NCBI GenBank assembly: GCA_009760855.2
Contig: WPIO01000001.1
Location: 17,027,001-17,091,000, forward strand
DNA: 64,000 bases
Direction: 5' to 3'
From: Cristatella mucedo
Lineage: Eukaryota > Bryozoa > Phylactolaemata > Cristatellidae
The position numbers and the translations under genes are program-made. Below, in pieces: positions 47,401 through 57,599 of this stretch. The notes beneath the pieces are model-generated. The model made no database searches. It was given only the letters and a program-made list of their open reading frames with translations, and was not told where the DNA came from. The number at the start of each line of letters is the position of its first letter. Position 1 is the first letter of the stretch.

Positions 47401-50400
47401 AAACAATGGAAAAATAATTTATTGGTACAGTGCCCTAAGAGTTACATATGCCACAGGGCTCGAGCCAACGACCTCTGTCCAAATGCATTTACCTAGACCT
47501 TGGTTGAGAAGGGCCAAACACTTGGCAAAACTAGTTTCCGCTTGCCATTGATGTGGATAGCTATAACATGAAATTGGCCGTTTAAAGATAAACATATAAA
47601 ATGCAAGACGTAAGAACCTACAATAATAAATGACTTTTGGCAAAAAAGGCTATTTTCCTGTTTTCAAATTTTCTCTTACAAGCCATCCGAGTAAAAATAA
47701 GCAAATACTAACTTTGATGAATAGCATGATTTTTCTTCCAGAACGTGGTCATTTAAAGATGCTAATATACCTATCCGAAATTAGCTAAAACACTTATCAC
47801 CCACGTGATTGATTAGGCTAGCTAAGGTAAAGGTTAAGGTCAGCTGATCTATCGTACGCCTCGTTGGTTAAGCAGAGTAGCCTCAGCAGCTATCAAGCAG
47901 CTGGCCGCAGGCAGTACAAGATTATCCGCTGCTAGACTTATGCAACACGACCTGGATCGCAAATTGCAAGCACCCCACTACTTAGTTAACACCTAGGGGC
48001 AGGAAGAGTCATCCAATAGGACCGATTCGAATCTTTCGCGAGAGATAGAAAATAGATGTACTCGCTTGAATTTTTGTTCTAGCCGCCTCACGCGATTTGA
48101 ACTTAGTTTGCCACTTTCTAAACTGGCATTTGAAATACCAGTTAGATAAGGGTTACAATACCTGTAATTATTATCTCATTCCAAATATCATATGAACCAG
48201 GCATCATTGTTTTTATTGTATTGGTTGCTTCTCCAGAATTAATGCACGTGCAGTAATGTATTCCATGTATGCATTCAAACCAGCAAGAAAAAAATCTTCG
48301 GGTTACAGTCGGTACACCATTCACCCAGGAACAAGTGGTTCTGATTACAAACTGCACAGAAGTTTAGTAGTTGCATGGTTGCTAAGCTGTAAAAATTCCA
48401 CCAAGCTTTTGTGCTGCAGCTCTGACTAAGAGTCAGTCTCAGCTTAAGCCAACGAAACAGCACACACATCAAATGACGAATTTGTTTACTCTATGATAAC
48501 GATCAAAAACTTGTCTTGCTACTCAAGAGTTAACCTATGAGAGTAAACGTTTGGCTCATGAGTAAGGTGGTCGCCTTTAACGACTAAGGTCACGGGTCGA
48601 GCAATGTTGCACATTTAAAGCAGATGAATAAAGAGCTCTACGAACGGAGTGTTTTTTGTAAAATAAAAACGGCCGTATTCTAATCAAAGCTGCTCTGGTA
48701 ACGTTTTCCTAAGCAACAGAATGACAGCCGCCTTACTCGAGTTATCAACAACGATGCTGAAAACCCATTTAACTTACGGCATTAGCTCCTCCTGCTTAAA
48801 GTTAGCTCCTCCTGCTTCAAGTGCCGACCGTGTCTTCACCTAAGACGGCATTCTAATTGTCTCCAGTAAGTGTAATGTAATTAGAAATGCATTCGTTTCA
48901 TGTACAAACTGAGGTATGGTGTGGAGCTGAATCTCTCTGATTATGACGATGCTAGAGATGAATAGTGTTCCAATAATTATTTAAAGTCTTATCTGTCGTG
49001 AGCCTCGCAGTTTCCAGATCAAGGCACCTCTAGCTTACCTGCAGTGGCTCTCAGTAAAGCAGCTCATTGAATTCAAGATCCTATAACTCACATTTACTTC
49101 CTCCTATCTTTTTACTCCAGCTTATCCATCAGATATACGCCCCAATAGGCTAAGTATCATACTGCACGCCTTTCTGAAGCAAATCGTTGACCTATACCTT
49201 GTACGATTCTCAGATCCTTTGGAGACCGTGCCCCTAGTTCGTATGCTCACAAAGCCTACAAATTACCTCCAAACGGCGCCACGACGTCCCTGTGTTGACG
49301 CCATTTAAAAAGAAACTAAAAACATTCATTTATCATAAGACTTCATAGCTCAATGTGATTCTTCCTCTGTGTGCTTGGCATGCTGACACTCTGCATGCTG
49401 CAGCTATCCGTATCCGCTTGCTGACCCTATGCTTGGCACTCTGACCATGTTGTACTTGTTGACATTGAGCATGCTACCATTAAGGAAGCTCTCACAAAAA
49501 TTCTGATGATAGTATGTTGTGTGTTACATTTTTTAAATATTGAACCTTTGGTCGAAAGAGATTCGCACAAATAAAGCAACACTACATGCTTTTACTGTAG
49601 GCTTGGATCCGGCTGGTCCAAATTTTGACGGTAAAGATGCACGTGTGCGATTGGACCCAAGTGACGCTTTGTTCGTTGACGTAATTCACAGCAACGGGGC
49701 ACCTCTGCTGCAAGGTGGAGCCGGGATCGCGGCGGCTTGTGGACACGTTGACTTCTATCCCAACGGCGGCGTAGCTCAACCAGGATGCCCTCCTGTACTG
49801 AAAGCTTCGATCGACGCCATCCTGAAAGGGGATATCAAAGGTGAGGAATAACGATAGACACAAAACTCCTACGGAAGCTGCTGGAACAGTAATTTCTGAG
49901 ATAACTCATGAAAGATGGTAATGTAGTGCTTAGCAAACTGGTTGCTCCCGAAGGTTACCTTAACTAAATTGGATTGGATTTCAAACTCGTAAGCTTTAGA
50001 CCATGGGCTACATTTTCTACCTACCTATTTATTATAAAGAACAAACCTAACACTTTAGAATTTAAACAATATTTTTTATGAAGTTTAATTGAAGTTGATT
50101 GATTAATTCAATACTAATAATCATGAATTTGAACAACATAAAATAAGAAAATTACTAGAGAGAGAACAAAGATAACATCAACTTCATTGTCTGCATTAGG
50201 AAAAGTGGTAGCAGTAGGACAAACGTACGAAGCACTTAGAATTATGAAAATAATTCATATCTTATGAATTCTGAATAAGGCTAGAGACTGCTATTGAGCA
50301 AGATACATTGCAATGTCAAGACTTGAAGAACATAGCATGGCTTCACCCGAACCGCCATATCTGTACCTTTTTGACATTAGCAAACAACTGTTTAACGTAC

Positions 50401-51072
50401 CGGCGCAATTACTTTTCAAGTCAGAGGGGAGACTATTGTTATGAAACACCACACTACCACATGCGTACACGCAGAGATCTCACTCGCGCACAAGCATTCA
50501 TATTCTCTTGGAGCCACACACGCAAGCATACCTGTACACGTGCAAGCCCTCATGCACTTACGCTCGCTCTCGCTCATGCACGCACATAAGCATGAAATCA
50601 CGCATGTGAGCTTCACACACCCTCACACGAGCTCATGCAGGCTTATAATACGTTAACATGTAAGCACATACAGCTCATACGATTACACAAACAAGCACAG
50701 GCTTACATTCACACCAACACCTATTCACTCACTCATATGCACACTCACGTACACCCGCACACACTCATACACCCGAACAAGCTCTGATGCTTCAATATCA
50801 TTTGGAATGCATGTGTCGGTTAGAGCAGCTCTCGTCAGAAAAATAGGTTCGAAAATCACAAAATGTGTACACAAGTGACTGCTACGATCCACAGTCAAAA
50901 ATGGCCCCCACGATCACAGAAAATAAGTAAACAGACGTAGGACAACGTAGAACATGTTCGGCAATTTTTTTAAGTTCTTTAAATTAGCGTTAGCTAATTA
51001 GAAGACCAAGAAAAGAAGAGAGTTGATGACGCGAGAATAGCAGACAGAGAAAGCTGTAAAAGCACAAACGAG

Positions 51073-51120
<48 letters not shown>

Positions 51121-54100
51121 ACACACACACACACATACACACACAGACACACACATACACGGAGAAATATATACATAGAGGGCGAAACAGATAAGTTGAA
51201 AAATTCAAACTATAAGGTTATCCTACTTACCAATGTGGTGATACTTCCACCCACGATCACTTACACCACATACTTCGGCAATGCTTGACGCTAGATAGAT
51301 ATTGGTTGCCATGTTAGGTGTTGATTATGTTGGCTCAAGATTAAAATAAGGAACTCATGAGAGGCACACTTTTGCAAAACCTGAGCTAAAATATAGTTGA
51401 TTTATATTAATGACTCTTTGACGAGGAAGGCATGTATGACCTGGTCATGAAAGCTAATCGAGGGTAAAATTGTGCTGTCACCTTTATAATTCCTTCATAT
51501 TCTAGAGTAGTTTAATATACGTTCAAAATTTTAATTGGTTGAGTAAAATATGAGTCAGCTGGCTCAAGGGATGAAGTGCAAATGTCATCAAAGAAGAACG
51601 TTATCAAGTCACAGTGCTTATAACCTATGCATGCTCATTAACATTTTTAGTATAATGGATAAAGCTTATAGAAAGAGTTCTAGCCTCACGTAGACCGTAA
51701 CGTTTATTTATACAAAGATCGGTTGGATAGTCAATTATAATCGAGCTTGACCTGTAAGCGAATATTGTGACATTGAGTAGTTCAGCGTGCAATGGTCATT
51801 TATTTGTAGGTGTCTTCCAGGTGGCGTCCTGCAGCCACGGGAGAGCTTATGATCTATTTATAGAATCGATAGTGCCAGCCCAGTGCACGTTTAAAGCCTA
51901 CAGCTGTGCAGGCGGCTACGTAAGTTTCGCCAAGCAAGCATCCTGGTGCCTCCTGAGCTTGCATGTAGCTTGTATGTAGCTGGCTCTTAAAGTAACTTTC
52001 TTGTAGGATTTAAAAAACCAGCTTAGAAAGCGTGCAAAGTGCGCTATAAACGTCGAATTGCTCATCACGATATTTTGCCTGCACTTTCTGAATGCTAGCG
52101 TGTGAGTTCGCGTCAAACAGACCCATTGTGTGACTCTGTAAAACACAATCTTATCCTTGATTCATGTTTTGTCCTTATCTAAACCTGCCGCCTCCTTTCT
52201 GATTTTGATGCGACCTCTGGTTGTGGTCACAAATAGAATGCACTTGAATACGTCAGAAATATTCGAAACATTTGCTAGCCAAATTGACTAAACAATTACA
52301 AGTAATCATATCTTCATTCATTTCATTCTTGCTTGGGCGCTTCGTGCAGTTGTGCTTGGTTGAAACATCGTAAGGCTTGAATGTACAGCGTGCCGTGCAC
52401 GTGCATAATGCATTTCAAAACCTGCATCAAATATTTGAAAACCTTATTTCAATACTTTTCCCTGCTGAGCTTTTCCACCAGGTGCTGCACCTCCGGGCTT
52501 TACGACGTCAACTGTGCATCATGCACAGCTGAATTCTTTTACCTTGCCTGGTCATCCGAAAATGCCACTGTCGATGCAAATCCGTAGCCAAGAAAATACA
52601 CTGCTGCCAAAACGTCACCATAGCCTATGGTTGTAGTAAATAAGAAGTCATTAAAGTTTTGTCTTCGCAAGGCAAGGATCCTAATTTTCTGTACTCAAAG
52701 TTTAACCAATGAGTCTCTATCTCAGTCTTGTTGTCATTTTCTCGCACTTAACGCCCCAGATCCAAGCTTAACGTCCTGGGCAGGAAATTATTTAAACATA
52801 GCTATTATAAGATATTTATCGAACGCCTTAAGAGAACGAAATCGTCTTCCACGACAGTTTACCAATCTCTCAATGGAAGCATATCTACGAGTTCATTGTG
52901 CACTGCAAGCGGGATGATATGCAAAGTAATGTAATTAAAGGCAATATAGTGCAATATAATGTACCTCTCTGTAACTCCAAAAAGCAGCGAACCCTAAGCT
53001 GGGGTTCTGCAGGAGAGTTTGATATAGCACACACAAAGCCCAAGAGGCTTTTGGTTCACATTTAGTGGCCGAAAGGCTATTTGATAAGGCCGAGAGTCAG
53101 CTGTTTAGTAGTTAAATGAGGCTGTGTTAATTACTCTACTGTAGTTAAAAGAGAAACAATTACTTTCTACTGCACACTCAAAAAGTTTCATTTGCAGCTA
53201 CGCTTCGAGCAAGAAAAATGAGCTTCACTTACTGACTGCTCTCGCCGAAGTATCGCCATGTATTTGTGTATACAAAGTTATTTAGACAAGAATATGTAGC
53301 TGTGAAAATTTGACGAGCGACTTATCTAGCTCATTGAAAATGAATGCAAGTTTTTTTTTCTCGAACCGCTGGGCGAGGCCGGAGCCTGAGGCCGGAGCTC
53401 CAGGACTGAGCGCTGCGCTGGACATGAGCTGGATCAGGCTGGCAGACCTGCCGCTCGGTTGGCTCCCGCTGGCTGCGCCAGCTACTGGGTAGTAGAACGG
53501 GCTGCAATGCTGAATAGGTTCGCAGTGATTAGCCGGAGCGCTCTGGGAAGCCTGTTCGTTAAGAAATTGACGGGGGCCGCAAGAAGTATGAGTGACAGAA
53601 CTCCAGCACACACGTCTCCAAAGCAGCTCTCCTTGCTGTCGGTAAACCGTCCACGATTGGTAGCCCTCCATGATGGCTAGCTGGCCTCACTGGGAAAGCA
53701 AACCGAACACCGGTTGGAGCAAAACGGGGTGTCGAGAGTCGCAGACTGTCTTGCTGGTTGTTGACTTTCAGAGGACTCGGGCTCTCTCTCCTACCTCTAA
53801 CCTGTGCCAGGCTCCGCGGCTCTGGCTGGTTCTAAGCAGCAAGTATGTCTCGCTTCGGTATCTACAATTCGTCTCGCTTCGGTACTTACAATTCTCTATA
53901 AGCCACATATAAATGCTGCCGCCGATCGTTGGTACCCTATACCCTAGTGATTTAGGCAAAGTAATGATGGAAACGCATTAATAGCCGAGCCGATTCCGTC
54001 AGTTAGTGACTGACCCAGTGACTGAACCTCTGGCAGACTGAAGCGCATTTGTTGAGGCGTGCATATACTTTAATAATATTGCACTTGATAATACTTTGAC

Positions 54101-55261
54101 TATTGTCTGGGCACCGGCTTGGCTATGATCGTTATGCATTACATTCAATCTTTTTGCTATTTTGAGCTTCTACGGCGGTCCAAAAGAATGGTAGTCGCAT
54201 TTGGAACAAACGTCAGCTTAAACGCTTTGCAAAAGTGAACACTGCTGAGTTGGGATTTTTCGAGTACAAAAAACCAAGACTTCATTCTATCTAACGTAAT
54301 AAAATTTGAGGGTAGCGAATTTAACTGTCTCATTTATGTAGCAGTAGAAAAGCAACAGCAGCTATCACTCCGGGTTACTCTGGTCAGTAAGAGATTGTGA
54401 AGTGCAAAGAAGTCACCCATAGGGTGGAAGCAGTGGCATTTTTAGGCTTCCGTTCCTCAATAGGCACTGAGTGAGTCACTATTAGGCAAAACTTTCTCCT
54501 TTATTTTCAGCCCTTACTTATTCATCGTTAGCCCGGAAATAGCTAGCCGTAAGAAGGCTAATTTGCACACACTCTTTTGGAAATACCTGTTCAGAGTAAC
54601 AGAATAGACAACGACAACAACGTGTTAACATATAACTAAGTAATAATAGTTTATGCTGAGTGTATATCTAAACGGTCGACTCTCGTCTTCGGAATAAAGC
54701 ATTTGATTTTGGAGCACAACCTGGCCAAATAATTTATATAAAGCTACGAAGTTTCTTTATTGTTTTGAAATGCTCTACCACTTATATAACTGCCGGTTCA
54801 GCTAGAGGTTTGTATTTATAAAAAATACAAAATTAATAAAAGGTTATCCGACGAGGGATAGCTTGGTCCCAAGCAGCACATTTTGCGGCAGCTCCTCGCT
54901 CATCTGGCTGGTGCTATGAAATTTGAGCTAACCGCACTGCCTTCGTCAGTTTTCACAGTCAGTACGTCACTTGCATTAAATGAGTGGTCTTGTTTTTTGC
55001 ATGAGCTTTATTGTGTTGCACTGCTTAAACTCCGGACCCAAAACCTTTCTTCGAGTTGAATGCCGTGCCAACCTTGGTCTCTGATTAATCAAGCATATGT
55101 CTGTATTACAGTCCGCCTTCAAGCTTGGAAGTTGTTCAAGCTGCGCAGCAGGATGCCCGGAAATGGGATACAACGCTGACAAGAGCTCTGCCAGAGGCTC
55201 TTTCTATCTAACGACGTCAGCGGCAGCTCCTTTCTGCTCCAGTCAGCCTATTGTCGGGTAG
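41409..55261 (+). CDS. Secreted pancreatic-lipase-family enzyme (copy 2 of 3), complete
   Basis: A triacylglycerol or phospholipid esterase of the animal neutral lipase family. Coding exons: 41409-41445, 42871-43169, 43281-43512, 49601-49840, 51810-51919, 55112-55261; 355 codons plus stop, all borders GT/AG. A signal peptide ([13 protein letters not shown]...) shows it is secreted. Ser168 in GHSLGAH, Asp192 in GLDPAG and His279 in CSHGRAY form the triad; their spacing (24 and 87 residues) equals that of vertebrate pancreatic lipase. The RLDPSD calcium-site motif (206-211), HGF oxyanion segment and a full-length lid loop (Cys252-Cys277) are present. The protein stops after the N-terminal alpha/beta-hydrolase domain ([12 protein letters not shown]), with no PLAT domain, as in many invertebrate family members. 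Likely a digestive enzyme. Substrate (triglyceride, galactolipid or phospholipid) cannot be told. The family's VDW motif reads VGW here. Confidence 0.93.
42699..42717. repeat. Short CT tract before exon 2 of copy 2
   Basis: ctctctctctctct-type run about 155 bp before exon 2. It is the counterpart of the long CT array in copy 1. Confidence 0.8.
42871..43169 (+). CDS. Copy 2 exon 2, N-terminal region
   Basis: Residues 13-112. CVCYGNLGC holds the first disulfide pair of pancreatic lipases, FLLYTR is the typical first beta-strand, and [16 protein letters not shown] is the oxyanion-hole strand and loop. 299 nt, donor gtaagt, phase 0. Confidence 0.93.
43281..43512 (+). CDS. Copy 2 exon 3, nucleophile elbow
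   Basis: Residues 113-189. [20 protein letters not shown], then [11 protein letters not shown] and [18 protein letters not shown] with nucleophile Ser168. 232 nt, phase 1 at the end, donor gtattc. Confidence 0.95.
44182..44893 (-). mobile_element. LINE family B 3' end in intron 3 of copy 2
   Basis: (aat)n at 44182, the gaactcaatctcttctt tail, the 3' UTR with 'gacatgcacagggtcac', then coding for [22 protein letters not shown] and QNSAARPAY on the minus strand. 5'-truncated. Confidence 0.85.
44895..45238. other. Intronic sequence, no gene recognised
   Basis: A stretch between two LINE fragments. It shows a weak likeness ('ggtcgatccgcggcctttg') to 15.8 kb (tggttgatccgtgaccttggg), perhaps an unnamed repeat. 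Confidence 0.35.
45240..45515 (+). mobile_element. LINE family A 3' end
   Basis: 'ttatgcaacgacgtctactctc', 'cctgagctgcaacttccgtgc', 'gagatgaagtctgctggctac', 'ggctttgtggagttactgaag': the A 3' UTR on the plus strand. Confidence 0.75.
45520..46825. other. Intron 3 of copy 2, nothing recognised
   Basis: No clear family member and only chance frames. Confidence 0.4.
46830..47215 (-). mobile_element. LINE family A 3' fragment
   Basis: Minus-strand match to the A 3' UTR and C-terminus ('caacaaagagaaagtgagaag', 'cagctgacttgttattcac'). Confidence 0.65.
47415..47560 (-). mobile_element. SINE type 1, diverged, in intron 3 of copy 2
   Basis: The reverse complement aligns with 7744-7870: 'gaccaaggtctgg'-like 'aaccaaggtctagg', a 'gtcgttggctcgagccc' B-box region, 'catatgtaactcttagggcac' and 'aataaatta'. 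Confidence 0.55.
47690..47880. other. Intron block shared with copy 3 (63440-63600)
   Basis: 'gtggtcatttaaagatgctaa', 'taaggtaaaggttaaggtc' and 'agctgatc' recur at 63485-63590 in intron 3 of copy 3. This old intron sequence marks where later insertions enlarged intron 3 of copy 2. Confidence 0.65.
48548..48650 (+). mobile_element. Possible tRNA-derived SINE head
   Basis: 'tggctcatgagtaaggtggtc' resembles an A box and 'cacgggtcgagcaatg' a weak B box. The 3' part does not match the LINE B tail well. Confidence 0.4.
48985..49490 (+). mobile_element. LINE family B 3' end in intron 3 of copy 2
   Basis: 'ctgcagtggctctcagtaaag' is the LQWLSVKQ coding, then 'tttttactccagcttatcc', 'ggagaccgtgcccctagttc', 'catttaaaaagaaactaaaa' and the 3' UTR with 'ctgacactctgcatgctgc'. 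No open frame is kept. Confidence 0.75.
49601..49840 (+). CDS. Copy 2 exon 4, catalytic Asp and lid start
   Basis: [20 protein letters not shown] gives Asp192 and the calcium-site residues; [28 protein letters not shown] and the helical lid segment [17 protein letters not shown] follow. 240 nt, phase 1 to phase 1, donor gtgagg. Confidence 0.95.
50430..50790. repeat. Degenerate CAC-rich satellite in intron 4 of copy 2
   Basis: Irregular cacac, gctcatgc, cactcac and acgcac words. It is the counterpart of 23340-23620 in copy 1. Confidence 0.7.
51074..51165. repeat. (CA)n microsatellite
   Basis: Acacac run with a few aga/ata interruptions, in intron 4 of copy 2. Confidence 0.95.
51810..51919 (+). 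CDS. Copy 2 exon 5, catalytic His
   Basis: [20 protein letters not shown] with His279, then [13 protein letters not shown]. 110 nt from a tatttgtag acceptor to a gtaagt donor, phase 0. Confidence 0.92.
51925..52950. other. Intron 5 of copy 2, nothing recognised
   Basis: A 96-codon plus frame (52627-52917) has no recognisable domain and ends in a 'gcaatataatgtacctctctg' region leading into a LINE A end. Confidence 0.4.
52960..53095 (-). mobile_element. LINE family A 3' UTR fragment
   Basis: 'ctgtaactcc', 'caggagagtttgatatagc', 'gaggcttttggttcacat' match the A 3' UTR in reverse. Confidence 0.6.
53282..53995 (-). mobile_element. GC-rich insertion with 129-codon ORF, perhaps LTR element fragment
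   Basis: Much richer in G+C than the rest of intron 5. On the minus strand, reading from 53995: a TGACGG start, a TATA-like tttatatg near 53910, two tandem 'taccgaagcgagac' words near 53870-53890, then a 129-codon frame from ATG at 53671 (good Kozak context, ATCATGG) to 53282. The product ([20 protein letters not shown]...[11 protein letters not shown]) has an Ala/Ser/Pro-rich middle and no domain I know. A truncated LTR retrotransposon (LTR plus gag start) would explain promoter, leader and ORF order. It is not proven, and an unrelated gene fragment is possible. Confidence 0.35.
54000..55110. other. Rest of intron 5 of copy 2
   Basis: AT-rich. A tiny LINE B tail trace (aataatattgcacttgata) lies at 54070-54092. 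Nothing else is recognised. Confidence 0.45.
55112..55261 (+). CDS. Copy 2 exon 6, C-terminus
   Basis: 50 codons with stop: [20 protein letters not shown] carries the two closely spaced disulfides typical of the family, then [20 protein letters not shown] and FCSSQPIVG. It ends where vertebrate pancreatic lipase would pass into the PLAT domain. A TATAAA at 55312-55317 is a candidate poly(A) signal. Confidence 0.92.
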   Translation, partial: SAFKLGSCSSCAAGCPEMGYNADKSSARGSFYLTTSAAAPFCSSQPIVG

Positions 55262-55311
55262 CAATAGCCAGTGGCTTACCGTATACAATTCATGTGCAGC
55301 GAATTGCTTTA

Positions 55312-55317
55312 TATAAA
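55312..55317 (+). terminator. Candidate variant poly(A) signal TATAAA of copy 2
   Basis: About 50 bp after the stop, aligned with AATAAA of copy 1. A canonical AATAAA near 55758 is an alternative. Confidence 0.3.
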
Positions 55318-55828
55318 AAGAAGCCTGCCTTACCTTCATCGAGAACATGTATATAAGGAAAATGCCAGTCCAATTACATCACCGTGTGTTTAAACATTTT
55401 GCACTTTTGATGGTTAGTTTGATAGTTTTAGGTATTCAACAACGTTGATGACCGAAATGCAAATTACCATTATTGTAGTTTTTGTTTCGAAAGATAAAGC
55501 GTTCAGGCAAAGTTTTAGTAATCAATTTGTAGCAAAAACGGCACAATCTCTGTACTGGTATCCATTCATCAACATCAAGCTATAAATGACAGAATTAAAG
55601 GTCTTGCTCTGATAAAGTGTCAGCTTCAAAGGAAATATATCTTCCTATTATAAGCTTAGTATAAACGCTTGGTGGGGAGAAACGTCAGAACCAAGATAAA
55701 AATGTGTTCACTTGATCGAATTCCGCCAAGCTTAAAAGAAAGGCCGATGATAACCATAATAAAAAAATTAAGCACCCTAAGCTGTTTTAGCACGTCAAGT
55801 AAAGAGATATAGTGACCCTAGTTAACGA

Positions 55829-55905
55829 TGTATTCTAGGCTTTAGGAGCATACAATATAAAGGCATGATCCCCAAAACGAGGATGTTAAGAACCACGATC
55901 GGTCA
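55829..55905 (-). mobile_element. LINE B-type 3' fragment
   Basis: 'ctaggctttaggagcatac' and 'catgatccccaaaacg' match the B coding/UTR stretch in reverse (caggctttgggagcatac; gcggtctccaaagg). Confidence 0.5.
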
Positions 55906-55914
55906 AGCAGATGA

Positions 55915-56131
55915 GGCACTGGCTTGGTTTAAATCGTATTAGTTTGATCGTGTTCAATCCATGTCGTGTAGGGGTCAGGATTAACCCATGAAACGGTTCA
56001 CCTGTGGATTCCCCAAGGGTCCGTCCTCGGTCCCTTGCTGTTCTACATTTATACTCAACCCGTGGGGAAAGTTATTAAGGCCCGTGGAACAGAATATCAC
56101 TTTTATGCTGACGATATTCAGCTGTATTTTT
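55915..56131 (+). mobile_element. LINE family A copy, RT part (before nested insertion)
   Basis: RT pieces WFKSY, CGFPKGPSSVPC and YADD at 56104-56115, then broken after 'cagctgtattttt' by the nested LINE B end. Confidence 0.8.
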
Positions 56132-56531
56132 AGTAATATAAATAATAATAATTCACTTGATAAAGCGCCCTCAGAGAACTTAATCTCTCTCTAGGCGCTT
56201 TACATTTGCTGTAAAGTGAAATGCAATTGAATGGTAAGTAAAATCATGCTTGACAAAACAAACGAAATGAATAATATGGTTAGGGGTGACATGCACAGGG
56301 TCAGCATGCAAACGTGGTGAGTGGCAGCATGCACAGTGTCAGCACGCATAAGCACATCAAGGACGAATCACGGGGACCCACTAAATGCTGTCCTAAATAG
56401 GTGTGTTTTTAGGTTCCTTTTAAATGTGGTCAGGTCAGGGGATGTTCTGACGCAGGTCGGGAGGGAGTTCCAGGCTTTGGGAGCATATGAACTAAATGCA
56501 CGGTCTCCAAAGTATTTAAGGTTTGTATGAG
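56132..56531 (-). mobile_element. Nested LINE B 3' end with 8-bp target duplication
   Basis: 400 bp: (aat)n, the gcgccctcagagaacttaa tail and the 3' UTR up to 'aggtttgtatgag' in reverse. It is flanked by gtattttt at 56124-56131 and 56532-56539. Without it, the host LINE A reads straight through (QLYF|SF). Confidence 0.9.
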
Positions 56532-57560
56532 GTATTTTTCATTCTAACCGTCGGAATCTGCTGCAGCAACTGAGAAACTGAATGCTTCCCTTGCCGACAT
56601 TTGATCCTGGAAGTCGAAAACCTCTTGAAACTAAATGACGATAAAACCTACCCGTCTCTCATAGGACACCCGAAGCTTGTGGCTGAATTAAAAGGCTTTG
56701 CTTTTCTACTAGGTGATGCTGTCGTGCGAACATCACCACGTGCTCGAAACTTAGGTGCAGTTTTCGACAGCTGCCTAAATTTTAAGAGCTTCATTCAGAA
56801 GACTGCTTCTACAGCCAGCCATCACGTCCTATCCCTATCTAAGATTAGGAGCAGTCTTCCGTGGTGGCTTTTAAAAAATTAAACTAGCTCTTCAGTTCGT
56901 TCTCGGCTTGATTATTATAATTCTCTTTTAACTATTTATACTCTATACTTTGGGCTAGAAAAAAAGAAACTAGGTCACTAAATATTTCTATGAATTTTGC
57001 TGCAAGGCTAGTTTTCATTTTCCAGATGTTTGACCACGTTACTCCTTTGCTAAAAGAGCTAGGATGGCTGCCGGTCTGTCAACGGATACCGAGAAAAGTT
57101 CTTACGCCAACCCACATGGCCCGCCACGTCTAGGCTCATATATACCTGGCTGAACTGTTGTACCAGTTTCACCCTTCTCGCTCTCCCATATCCTGTATGG
57201 ACAATAAATTAGCTGTTCCATTCCTCCGCTTAAAAACCCTTGGTAACAGAAGCTTTAGCTCTGCAGTTCCTAGACTGTTGAACTCGCTTCTACTATTCTT
57301 ATGCAACGACAACTACTCTCCTGCTTCCGACTATAGCTCATCATTTTCCGTGGTCCTGAGCTGCTACCTCCATGCCACTCGCTAACTCAACTGCTCTCCT
57401 GACTCTGCTATGCTTCCCACTTTCTCTTTGTTGCGTGAGACGAAGTCTGTTGGCTACCGAATGCGTACCGAAAGCCACTTTGGCTGTGAGTGCGCTACAC
57501 AAAACACTCCTGTGTAGCAGCCACATAGTCTTTGTGTCTTTGTAGAGTTACATACGGAGA
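56532..57560 (+). mobile_element. LINE family A copy, remainder
   Basis: Continues with the ESAAATEKLNAS region, LLKLNDDKTYPSLIGHPKL, ELKGFAFLLGDAVVRTSPRA and NLGAVFDSCLNFKSFIQKTA. The C-terminus [20 protein letters not shown] follows, then the 3' UTR to 'gagatacatta'. Frameshifted. Confidence 0.85.
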
Positions 57561-57599
57561 TACATTATTTTACAAGACAAAAATTTTGATACAGCTTAG

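Noticed and set aside
49582-49863. Minus-strand frames over the lipase exons 4 of copies 2 and 3
   Set aside because: Shadow frames opposite conserved coding sequence. They are alike only because the exons are.
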